NCBI GenBank assembly: GCA_028707675.1
Contig: JAQWAM010000063.1
Location: 1-7,070, forward strand
DNA: 7,070 nucleotides
Origin: Kiritimatiellia bacterium
Lineage (GTDB): Bacteria; Verrucomicrobiota; Kiritimatiellia; RFP12; UBA1067
Direction of reading: 5' to 3'
Shown here: one piece after another, positions 1-6,457 of the stretch
How positions within the stretch are numbered: position 1 is the stretch's first letter
Layout of the letters: every line of letters begins with the position of its first letter
Position numbers and translations under genes: made by a program
The notes under the pieces: generated by a model
The model's input: the letters and a program-made list of their open reading frames with translations, nothing else
The model's database searches: none
What the model was told of the DNA's origin: nothing

Positions 1-644
1 CCGGTGACCAGTCCGCTCTGGCTGTGACGTCGAGGGTAAAGCCGGTAGAGTGCGATGAAAAGCAGCGCGTTGGCCGCGGATTCGATAATCTGGGTCGGGA
101 TGACCGGCAGGCTTTTCATGGCGTTTGGCGAGATGAGCGGTGGCACGGCATAGACTTGTTCCCACCAGGCGGGCGAGTTGCGCGGGAAGCAGACCCCGAT
201 GCAGGAGTCGGTGATCTTGCCGTAGCAGCAGCCGTGCAGGAAGCAGCCGACGCGGCCGAAGGCATGCCCCAGAGGCACCACGGCAAGCACCAGATCGGTG
301 ATCGTGAAAAGATTCCGCTTGTGCAAATAGGCGTAAAATAAAAGCACGACAGCGGCGGTGATAAAACCTCCGTAAAACATCAAACCGCCTTGGTCAAGAC
401 GGATGATGGCTAACAGATTGTCGGCGAATTCCGCAGTCCAATGCTCCATGACATAAGCCGCGCGAGCGCCGATAATTGATGAGAGCATCATCCATGTCAA
501 CAGACTGGTGAGGCGGTCGGCGTCTTGTCCGGTGCGGCGGCACAGGCGCACGGCCGCCTGCCACGCGAAAAGGAAGCCCAGGGCCATGCAAAGACCATAG
601 GCGCGCAGAGTGATGGGGCCTAACTGGAAAAGTTCTGAATGCAT
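1..644 (-). CDS. lgt: Prolipoprotein diacylglyceryl transferase Lgt, 3' end cut by window edge
   Basis: Lgt is a polytopic inner-membrane enzyme that moves the diacylglyceryl group of phosphatidylglycerol onto the lipobox cysteine of prelipoproteins, the first step of lipoprotein maturation. I translated 214 residues from the ATG at 644; the C-terminus lies beyond base 1. Seen: the early motif LRAYGLCMALGF (residues 13-24), the GGLMFYGGF motif (86-94), the Lgt signature GRVGCFLHGCCYG (130-142) holding the conserved Arg131, and the IPTQIIES stretch (182-189) matching the HPSQLYE region of E. coli Lgt. Several hydrophobic segments alternate with basic loops. The start is supported by AGAGG five bases upstream. 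Tyr91 sits where E. coli has His103, and Cys134 where it has Asn146; I recall both as common in other phyla. Full-length Lgt is usually about 260-290 residues, so roughly a quarter is missing, including the region of E. coli Arg239. It follows dnaE by 91 bases on the same strand. Confidence 0.93.
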   Translation of the reverse strand, partial: MHSELFQLGPITLRAYGLCMALGFLFAWQAAVRLCRRTGQDADRLTSLLTWMMLSSIIGARAAYVMEHWTAEFADNLLAIIRLDQGGLMFYGGFITAAVVLLFYAYLHKRNLFTITDLVLAVVPLGHAFGRVGCFLHGCCYGKITDSCIGVCFPRNSPAWWEQVYAVPPLISPNAMKSLPVIPTQIIESAANALLFIALYRLYPRRHSQSGLVT

Positions 645-649
645 AAATG

Positions 650-654
650 CCTCT
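650..654 (-). promoter_or_regulatory. Ribosome binding site of lgt
   Basis: On the minus strand AGAGG lies five bases before the ATG at 644. It is the clearest Shine-Dalgarno match at any start in the window. It fixes the lgt start and suggests that lgt is initiated independently rather than by coupling to dnaE. Confidence 0.6.
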
Positions 655-670
655 GTTGTTTATTCTGTTA

Positions 671-698
671 ATTATCTGCATCCGTCAGCGGGCGTAAA
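671..698 (-). promoter_or_regulatory. Possible sigma70-type promoter for lgt
   Basis: In the 91-base gap after dnaE the minus strand reads TTTACG (698-693), a 16-base spacer, then GATAAT (676-671). This matches the -35 consensus at 4 of 6 and the -10 consensus at 5 of 6 positions. Transcription would start near 664, giving a leader of about 20 bases that includes the AGAGG site. lgt could therefore be transcribed on its own as well as by read-through from dnaE. I see no terminator hairpin with a T-run in the gap. This is a visual consensus match only. Confidence 0.35.
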
Positions 699-735
699 TT
701 CTTTTGCTGGCTGATTTCTCGTTGCAGTTTCAGTT

Positions 736-3700
736 TTACTGTCGGTCGCGCGAACGGTACCAGTCTTTGCGCGGCTCCTTGAATATCTCTTTCTTGAAAA
801 TCATGCGCAGGCTGTTCTGGCCCAGAGCGGACTCGGCCGCGGTGACGAAATCCGGAGTAGGCTCGACATTGAAAGCCTGATCCGGCTGGACGACGATCTT
901 GCGCTTGTCGGGATAGATCAGGCAAATATTGATCGGCACCTTGCCCGGGTGGTCGCGCACGATGTCGCGAAGCAGTCCGATAAGCCGGATATGGCTGTTG
1001 TTGTCGTCGACTTGTATGGCAGCGACGACCTTTTCGCAAAAGAGGCGCAATCCGTCGCAGAGGGCGTAAACCTCTTCGGCGTAAATTTTGGGCTGCTCCT
1101 CGCGGTTCAGGTAACCACAAACCAGCACGGGTGTGTCGGGAACGCATGCGGCCTCGTATTTGCTAAAAGCTTTAGGAAAGACCAAGGCTTCGATGCTGGC
1201 GTCGCCGTCGTCGATCATAAGGTTGGCGTAAGGTTCCTTGGCCTGCCTGCTGATGCGGCGGGTGACCGAAGCGGCCATGCCGGCCACGCGGATTTCCTGC
1301 TTGTCAGCGACAGCGTCAATATTGGCCAGAGATACTGACTGGATGTCTCTGATGATCCGCCTGAAGCGTGTCAGCGGGTGGCCGGTCATGTAGACGCCCA
1401 GCAGCTCGCGCTCGCATGAAAGCCTTTCTTTCTCCGCCCACTCCGGGCAGTCGGGAAGATGGTCGGGAGCGGCCGAGCCGGCGTCTGAACCTGCGAGCAT
1501 GTCGAACAGGTTGGTTTGGCCGCTGGCCTTCTCCCGTATTTTCTCGGCGGAGCGCGAGAGCGCGAAGTCGATATTGTTGAACAACCGCGCCCTATGCATT
1601 CCGAAGCAGTCCATGGCTCCGCATTTGATCAGCGCTTCCAGCACCCGTTTATTGACAGCGGCGGGATCCACGCGTTCGCAGAAATCCGCCAGTCCTTTGA
1701 AATCGCCGTTGGCCTTGCGTTCTTTGACGATCGTTTCGGCGGCGCCCTGTCCGACATTCTTGATTCCGGCCAATCCGTAAATGATCTTGCCGTCTTCCGG
1801 GATAAAGCGCTCGAAACTGCGGTTGACATCAGGCGCCATGACTTTGAGGCCCATGTTGTCCGCCTCGCTGACAAACCCCGGTAGTTTATCGAAGTTGCCG
1901 ATCTCAGATGAAATTTGCGCGCACATGAACTCCGCAGGAAAGTGGGCTTTCATGTAGGCGGTCTGATAGGTGACGATGCCGTATGCGGCAGCGTGCGCTT
2001 TGTTAAAGCCGTATCCCGCGAATTTTTCTATATTGTCGAATATCTGTCCGGCACGATCGGCTTTGATTCCGTTGGCCTTCATGCAGCCCGCGATAAAGCC
2101 AGTGCGTTCCTTGGCCATTTCCTTGGGGTTCTTCTTGCCCATGGCCCGGCGCAGCATGTCAGCATGACCGAGCGAGTAGCCTGCCAAGACCTGCGCGGCC
2201 CGCTGGACCTGTTCCTGATAAACCATGATCCCGTAAGTTTCTTTAAGGATCGGCTCAAGCAGAGGGTGGTCGTATACGATCTTTTCCCGGCCCTTTTTGC
2301 GGCGCACAAAGGTGTCGATCATATCCATAGGCCCGGGACGGTATAACGCCAGAATAGCGATGATCTCTTCAATGCGGTTGGGCTGCAGATCTTCCAGAAC
2401 GCGTTTCATGCCGGCGGACTCAAGCTGGAAGACGCCCACAGTGTCCGCGCGGCGAAAGAGTTCGAAGGTCTTTTCATCGTCCAGCGGCAGGTTCTCAAGA
2501 TCAACTTCAAGACTGCGTGTGATTTTCACCAGATCAATGCTCTCCTGCAGCACGGTCAGGGTCTTCAGCCCCAAGAAATCCATTTTCAACAGGCCGCATT
2601 CCTCAATTTCCTTCTTGGCGTACTGGGTGACGGGCGCACCGTCTTTGTCGCGGGTCAGCGGCACGATCTCTTGGAGAGGCTTGTCGCCGATAACCACGCC
2701 CGCGGCGTGGACGCCCGCGTTACGGTATAAACCTTCCAGCACCTCGGCATAGCGCATGATGCGCTGCAGATTGGGGTCTTTTCCGCAGGCCACGGCGAAG
2801 GCGGGGTTATCGGTCTTGGCTTTAGCCAACGTCATTTTCGGATCTTCGGGAATCATCTTGGCGTACTCGGTGGCCATGTTTAGCGGTATCTCGAGCACAC
2901 GGGCAATGTCACGAATGACGGTTTTGGCGCCAAGCTGTCCGAAGGTCACGATTTGCGCGACGCGGTCCTTGCCGTATTTCTCTTTGACGTACTCGATGGT
3001 GCGTTCGCGGCGAGACTGGCAGAAGTCGATATCGAAGTCCGGCGGAGAGACGCGTTCCGGGTTGAGGAAGCGTTCGAAGAGCAGGTCGAAGCGGATGGGG
3101 TCGATCTGGGTAATGCCCAAAGAGTAAGCAAGAAGGGAGCCTGCGCCAGAGCCGCGGCCGGGTCCGACCGGCACACCGTGGCTGCGCGACCAATTTATGA
3201 AGTCTGCCACAACAAGGAAATAGTTTATAAATCCGGTTTGCCGTATGGTCTCCACCTCGAAGTTAAACCTTTCTACGAGAGCCTTTTCGGAATCGGTAGA
3301 GGGATTGTCGAAGTCGAAATCATAATGTCGGCGCAGGCCTTGTTTTCCCTGGCTGACGAGATATTCCAGACCGGTGGAGAATCCTTCTGGAATTTGATAA
3401 GCGGGGAAGTGCAGGTCTTCAGCCTTCCCGTCGGAAAAATGCAGTTTGGTGTTGCAGCGGTCGGCGATCTCGCCGGTCAGTTCGAACGCGGCGGCATCGT
3501 TCGGAAAAAATTTTTCCAATTCTTCACGGGATTTGAAATAGAACTCGTCGGTGGCATAGCGCATTCGTTTGACGTCGGTCATTACGGTGGAGGTCTGGAT
3601 GCAAAGCATGATCTCGTGCGCATCGGCGTGCTCGCGGTGCAGGTAGTGGACATCGTTGGTTATGATTGAGCGGAGTTCCGTGCGGCGGCACAGCTCGCGC

Positions 3701-4269
3701 ACGCCCTCGTTGACGGTCTTCTGCTCGGGGATTCCGTGATCCTGCATTTCCAGAAAAAAATTCTCATGGCCGAAAATAGAAACATATTCACGGCAAACTT
3801 TCTCAGCTTCGTCAAGCTGGCGTTCTTTAAGAAGCATGTTCACTTCGCCGTGCAGGCAGGCAGAGAGTCCGATCAGTCCGCCGGCGTGGGCGCGCAGGGT
3901 TTCCTTATCGAAGCGCGGCTTATAGTAAAAACCTTCCAAATGGGCGATCGAATTGATCTTGGCCAGATTATGGTACCCCTCCTCATTTTCAGCCAAAAGA
4001 ACCAGATGGTAATAAGGAACTTTCGGGTCACGTGCCGAACGGTGCTCGCGCCCGTTGATGTATATTTCGCAACCTATGATGGGTTTAATGTTGTGTTTTG
4101 TGCAGGTCTGGTAGAAATCGATGGCGCCGTACATAACGCCGTGGTCGGTCATGGCCACGGCCGGCATGCCGAGTTCCTTGGCGCGCTGAACTAGCGGCAG
4201 GATGTGGCAAGCTCCGTCAAGCAAGCTGTATTTCGTGTGCAGATGAAGATGTACGAAAGGCGATGGCAT
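736..4269 (-). CDS. dnaE: DNA polymerase III subunit alpha DnaE, complete (1177 aa)
   Basis: Catalytic alpha subunit of the replicative polymerase. Its length fits the DnaE1 class (E. coli 1160 aa). Domains in order: PHP (about 5-210) with HLHLHTKYSLLDGA (7-20), TDHG (41-44), Glu68, His88, Cys138, NDVH (205-208); palm with GPGRGSGAGSLLAY (369-382), PDFDIDF (410-416) and KMDFLGL (562-568), supplying the three catalytic Asp; thumb and fingers with NAGVHAAGVVI (517-527), RRAMGKKNPKEM (707-718) and GYGFNKAHAAAYG (752-764); helix-hairpin-helix with GLAGIKNVG (832-840); clamp-binding pentapeptide QTNLF (918-922); OB fold (about 992-1070); C-terminal tau-contact region to 1177. The PHP metal ligands look complete, unlike E. 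coli DnaE. The ATG at 4269 overlaps the stop of the preceding small gene by one base (TGATG), with a weak GGAA eight bases upstream, so translational coupling is likely. There is no frameshift, intein or truncation. Family assignment is essentially certain. Confidence 0.99.
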   Translation of the reverse strand: MPSPFVHLHLHTKYSLLDGACHILPLVQRAKELGMPAVAMTDHGVMYGAIDFYQTCTKHNIKPIIGCEIYINGREHRSARDPKVPYYHLVLLAENEEGYHNLAKINSIAHLEGFYYKPRFDKETLRAHAGGLIGLSACLHGEVNMLLKERQLDEAEKVCREYVSIFGHENFFLEMQDHGIPEQKTVNEGVRELCRRTELRSIITNDVHYLHREHADAHEIMLCIQTSTVMTDVKRMRYATDEFYFKSREELEKFFPNDAAAFELTGEIADRCNTKLHFSDGKAEDLHFPAYQIPEGFSTGLEYLVSQGKQGLRRHYDFDFDNPSTDSEKALVERFNFEVETIRQTGFINYFLVVADFINWSRSHGVPVGPGRGSGAGSLLAYSLGITQIDPIRFDLLFERFLNPERVSPPDFDIDFCQSRRERTIEYVKEKYGKDRVAQIVTFGQLGAKTVIRDIARVLEIPLNMATEYAKMIPEDPKMTLAKAKTDNPAFAVACGKDPNLQRIMRYAEVLEGLYRNAGVHAAGVVIGDKPLQEIVPLTRDKDGAPVTQYAKKEIEECGLLKMDFLGLKTLTVLQESIDLVKITRSLEVDLENLPLDDEKTFELFRRADTVGVFQLESAGMKRVLEDLQPNRIEEIIAILALYRPGPMDMIDTFVRRKKGREKIVYDHPLLEPILKETYGIMVYQEQVQRAAQVLAGYSLGHADMLRRAMGKKNPKEMAKERTGFIAGCMKANGIKADRAGQIFDNIEKFAGYGFNKAHAAAYGIVTYQTAYMKAHFPAEFMCAQISSEIGNFDKLPGFVSEADNMGLKVMAPDVNRSFERFIPEDGKIIYGLAGIKNVGQGAAETIVKERKANGDFKGLADFCERVDPAAVNKRVLEALIKCGAMDCFGMHRARLFNNIDFALSRSAEKIREKASGQTNLFDMLAGSDAGSAAPDHLPDCPEWAEKERLSCERELLGVYMTGHPLTRFRRIIRDIQSVSLANIDAVADKQEIRVAGMAASVTRRISRQAKEPYANLMIDDGDASIEALVFPKAFSKYEAACVPDTPVLVCGYLNREEQPKIYAEEVYALCDGLRLFCEKVVAAIQVDDNNSHIRLIGLLRDIVRDHPGKVPINICLIYPDKRKIVVQPDQAFNVEPTPDFVTAAESALGQNSLRMIFKKEIFKEPRKDWYRSRDRQ

Positions 4270-4481
4270 CAGTAAAATTCCAGTTTTGCGGGAGGTTGCG
4301 GTTTAAGGGGCTGATTTTTTCGGCGGCAACAGAAACCCGGGCGTGATTTGCCGGCATGACGGATGGCCGCGGCGACATCAGAAACCTTGACGCGGGAAGG
4401 GTGCGCCGGGGCTGCGGCGGCGGCCGGGCAATACGCGGCAAAGCACAGTAAAAGCGAAGACAGGACTGTAAACGGTTTCAT
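4269..4481 (-). CDS. Small exported basic protein of unknown function, coupled to dnaE (70 aa)
   Basis: I do not recognise this gene. The product has a textbook signal peptide: MKPF, a hydrophobic core (residues 5-18) and an alanine run PAAAAAP (19-25) with likely cleavage around 22-24. The mature part of about 46 residues is very basic (about eleven Lys, Arg and His), contains Cys51-Cys52 followed by Arg-Arg-Lys, and ends in a proline-rich tail with a final Phe-Tyr. No lipobox is present: Tyr17 precedes Cys18 and Leu12 precedes Cys13. Position is the main evidence that it is real. Its ATG overlaps the upstream glycosyltransferase stop as ATGA, and its TGA overlaps the dnaE ATG as TGATG, so it fills the gap exactly. 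No strong ribosome binding site precedes it, consistent with reinitiation. It may be a small envelope protein, or a leader whose main job is to carry ribosomes to dnaE. A decayed remnant is also possible. Confidence 0.6.
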   Translation of the reverse strand: MKPFTVLSSLLLCFAAYCPAAAAAPAHPSRVKVSDVAAAIRHAGKSRPGFCCRRKNQPLKPQPPAKLEFY

Positions 4482-6232
4482 GACGCAGTGTTTTCTTTGT
4501 TTTCAGACGGATGGTCGAAGCTTGCGACCTCACACGGCATGCGGCGCGAGAGCAGGCCTTGGGCGAAACGCACCCCGTAAACGATATGGGTGGCCATCAC
4601 GCCGAGCCATGTAACAAGCCAGAGCAGTGGCTTTAACGAGAAGGACGCGAGGAGAGTGAGGACGGCGTAGCTCAAGAGCGCGCCGAAATAAGCGTTTCTG
4701 AACCATGGGTGCAGCGGTGCGCAGACCGCGCCAAAAATGATGCCCGCCACAAAAAATGACGGTATCAGGTAACTCACACGCAGGGATGTCGCCGGGAAAC
4801 GCTTGGCGAAGTGTCCGCGGTGCAGGGCGTAGCGACCGATCTGGCGCAGATGGGGGCCGAACAGCGGCCGGCGGTGGTGGAAGACCTGCACCCAGGGATC
4901 GTAGACGATGCGCTGGCCCTGGCCTAGCACGATGTCCGAGCACAGGATAGTGTCTTCACCCGGCCAGAAATCGGTGCGGTACCCTTTGATGGCCTTAAGG
5001 GTTTCAGCCTTCACCAGCAGGTTGCAACTCGGGAAGTCGTCCACACTTGAACGCACGCGGTCGCCGACATAACGGTAGCGGAAATTGCCGGAGACCAGCG
5101 GATTGGCATATACACGCCCGCCGGCCTGGCTCATGAAGGGGTCGCCCGGGGGGGTCACGCCCGGCCCGCCGACGGCACCTACATCCGGCAGCGTGAAATA
5201 CTTGACGGCGTGTTCCAGCCAGTTCGTCACAGGGAAGGCGTCATCGTCGATAAAGCCCACGACCGCGCCATCGGCTGCTGCGGCGCCGATATTGCGTTTC
5301 TCGGCAGGACGCGCCTTGCCGGTCGCGATAACGCGCAACGGGAATGACCGCGGGCCCGGGTCGGCGGGGGCGTCGGGCAAGACGATAACCTCGAAATGCC
5401 GGTAAGTCTGGTGCGCCAGAGCTTCCAGGCACTCATCGAGATAAGGGGATGGGGCGGGGCAGGCGATCACAACAGACACTTTTATAGGAGCGGCGACCGG
5501 TGGCGCAACCTCGACGCTACGGTAATATCGCAGAATCCGGAGACGGTAAAATATCGCCAGGGTATCGTTCATGACCTGCACCACGTTGCGCCACGACAGG
5601 CAGCCGATCTTGTTGCCGAAATGCATTTCGACAGGCGCTTCCGCTACCTTGAACCCCTTCGCGTTGGCGATGGCCAACAACTCAAGATCGAATGCGAAGG
5701 TCTTGACCAGCATGCGTTCGACGGCCCAACCCAGAGCCTCGCGGGTGAAGAGTTTCATGCCGGTTTGCGTGTCCGAGACCGGCAGCCCCACCAAAAACCA
5801 TACCAAGGTGTAATAGACCGAGCTGGCCAGGCGGCGGTGCCACGGGTAGTCTATCACAGAGTCGGGGTGGCGCTTGGAGCCGATCACGATCGAGGCTTTA
5901 TGCTCACGCATGACATCAAAAAAGGTCGTGAGCCGCGACGGCGATAGATCAAGATCGCCGTCGAGCAGCAGGATGTGAGAGCCGCGGGCTGCCGCGAAAC
6001 CGCGTTTCAAGGCGTTGCCTTTGCCGGAATTGACCTTTACTAAGACCGGATGAACATGTTCCGGGTCTTTTGCTGCCGCCTGCCGCAGAACCTCAGCCGA
6101 GGCATCTAGGCTGCCGTCGTCAACAGGGACAATCTCGTACGGCAAGTTACCCTTTAAAAAATCATTAACGACCGTTAAGTTGCGCCGGATTACCGGTTCC
6201 AGGCCATACACGGGCATGATAACGCTTAGCAT
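4478..6232 (-). CDS. Membrane glycosyltransferase with two fused GT2 (GT-A) domains
   Basis: Numbered from the ATG at 6232 (584 aa). Domain 1 (about 2-235) resembles dolichyl-phosphate mannose synthase-type GT2 enzymes: LSVIMPVYG (2-10), VDDGS (37-41), DGDLDLSP (91-98, the DXD metal and nucleotide-sugar site) and FDLELL (181-186). After a Pro/Ala-rich linker (about 240-250) comes domain 2 (about 251-485), with KVSVVIACPAP (251-261), RNIGAAAADG (313-322), the DXD-like IDDDAFP (328-334), GEDTIL (425-430) and an HHRRPLFGPHLRQ stretch (452-464). Three hydrophobic segments follow (about 488-507, 514-531, 536-554), anchoring the C-terminus in the membrane. It likely transfers sugars to lipid-linked or polysaccharide acceptors at the cytoplasmic face; donor and acceptor cannot be read from the sequence. 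I chose 6232 because GGTGA lies seven bases upstream and the fold begins there. The in-frame ATGs at 6295 and 6247 are alternatives. The stop overlaps the next gene by four bases. Confidence 0.88.
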   Translation of the reverse strand: MLSVIMPVYGLEPVIRRNLTVVNDFLKGNLPYEIVPVDDGSLDASAEVLRQAAAKDPEHVHPVLVKVNSGKGNALKRGFAAARGSHILLLDGDLDLSPSRLTTFFDVMREHKASIVIGSKRHPDSVIDYPWHRRLASSVYYTLVWFLVGLPVSDTQTGMKLFTREALGWAVERMLVKTFAFDLELLAIANAKGFKVAEAPVEMHFGNKIGCLSWRNVVQVMNDTLAIFYRLRILRYYRSVEVAPPVAAPIKVSVVIACPAPSPYLDECLEALAHQTYRHFEVIVLPDAPADPGPRSFPLRVIATGKARPAEKRNIGAAAADGAVVGFIDDDAFPVTNWLEHAVKYFTLPDVGAVGGPGVTPPGDPFMSQAGGRVYANPLVSGNFRYRYVGDRVRSSVDDFPSCNLLVKAETLKAIKGYRTDFWPGEDTILCSDIVLGQGQRIVYDPWVQVFHHRRPLFGPHLRQIGRYALHRGHFAKRFPATSLRVSYLIPSFFVAGIIFGAVCAPLHPWFRNAYFGALLSYAVLTLLASFSLKPLLWLVTWLGVMATHIVYGVRFAQGLLSRRMPCEVASFDHPSENKENTAS

Positions 6233-6311
6233 GCCGGATTCACCCATGCAATCGAGCGCTGATGCCCAAAGATTTTTACGGTTTTCTGTGGTCATTCTTG
6301 CGGATATCAGT

Positions 6312-6340
6312 AAAATAGTCTTTTCTTTTGTGATTGTAAA
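6312..6340 (-). promoter_or_regulatory. Candidate sigma70 promoter of the glycosyltransferase-dnaE operon
   Basis: The minus strand carries TTTACA (6340-6335, 5 of 6 to TTGACA), exactly 17 bases, then TATTTT (6317-6312, 4 of 6 to TATAAT). Transcription would start near 6305, upstream of the candidate glycosyltransferase starts at 6295, 6247 and 6232. If real, a leader of about 70 bases precedes the 6232 start, and the further upstream TTG start at 6451 would not be on the transcript. It is the best promoter-like pair I found in the divergent region. Confidence 0.5.
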
Positions 6341-6400
6341 GGCACGGTGGAAACAAAAACCATGGTGTGTTTGTTGGAATAATATTCCACTTCCGTGCTC
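6341..6400. repeat. Overlapping inverted repeats in the divergent promoter region
   Basis: Two dyads share one arm. A short perfect one is TGGAAT (6375-6380), AAT, ATTCCA (6384-6389). A wider imperfect one pairs GCACGGTGGAA (6342-6352) with TTCCA (6385-6389) plus CCGTGC (6393-6398), leaving a three-base bulge at 6390-6392. TTCCA takes part in both, so they could not form as hairpins at once. The block touches the upstream edge of the predicted minus-strand -35 and lies upstream of the lipoprotein gene, a natural place for an operator. No regulator family is recognised, and short dyads can occur by chance. Confidence 0.35.
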
Positions 6401-6443
6401 AAACCAATCCAAAAAAGTGATTAAGCGCTTTTCAAACAATTTC

Positions 6444-6448
6444 GGGGA
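6444..6448 (+). promoter_or_regulatory. Probable ribosome binding site of the lipoprotein gene
   Basis: GGGGA lies nine bases before the ATG at 6458. It is a partial Shine-Dalgarno match at acceptable spacing and supports this start, which also places the signal peptide correctly. I could not identify a convincing -35/-10 pair for this strand between 6296 and 6457. Confidence 0.45.
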
Positions 6449-6457
6449 CAAAATCGC

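Larger units (their letters stand above)
6233..6457. other. Divergent intergenic region
   Basis: This 225-base gap (162 if the glycosyltransferase starts at 6295) separates two divergent genes. It holds the minus-strand promoter candidate, the overlapping inverted repeats and the GGGGA site of the lipoprotein gene. It is visibly more A+T-rich than the flanking genes between about 6300 and 6450, with several A and T runs, as expected for a promoter region. The frame of the glycosyltransferase stays open through it to a TTG at 6451, but that extension lacks any domain signal. Confidence 0.6.

Noticed and set aside
394..681. Minus-strand open frame of 95 codons overlapping the lgt start
   Set aside because: It is out of frame with lgt, whose motifs, start and ribosome binding site are clear, and its product is Arg/Pro-rich in the manner of a shifted frame.
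645..735. Terminator between dnaE and lgt
   Set aside because: No GC-rich stem followed by a T-run is visible on the minus strand in this gap, so read-through from dnaE into lgt remains possible.
668..1147. Minus-strand open frame of 159 codons inside the 3' part of dnaE
   Set aside because: A same-strand shifted frame of dnaE. The dnaE frame continues intact through the OB fold and C-terminal region, and the alternative is Arg-rich without motifs.
2953..3669. Long plus-strand open frame (238 codons) opposite dnaE
   Set aside because: It lies wholly antisense to the most conserved palm and thumb parts of dnaE, shows no recognisable motif and no good ribosome binding site. Codon bias on the coding strand readily produces such frames.
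4217..4441. Minus-strand frame of 74 codons as an alternative gene before dnaE, or a frameshifted part of the small gene
   Set aside because: It runs into the dnaE start in another frame, has no signal peptide and no good start. The frame at 4269-4481 has both junction overlaps and a signal peptide.
4269..4481. Small exported protein as a lipoprotein
   Set aside because: Cys13 and Cys18 are preceded by Leu-Leu-Leu and Ala-Ala-Tyr; neither satisfies the lipobox requirement for a small residue just before the Cys.
5396..5947. Plus-strand open frame of 183 codons opposite the glycosyltransferase
   Set aside because: Antisense to both GT2 domains and the linker between them; its translation is low in complexity and lacks any family motif.
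6423..6430. AAGCGCTT palindrome before the lipoprotein gene
   Set aside because: Only eight bases and without a clear extended dyad; too likely by chance to list as an operator on its own.
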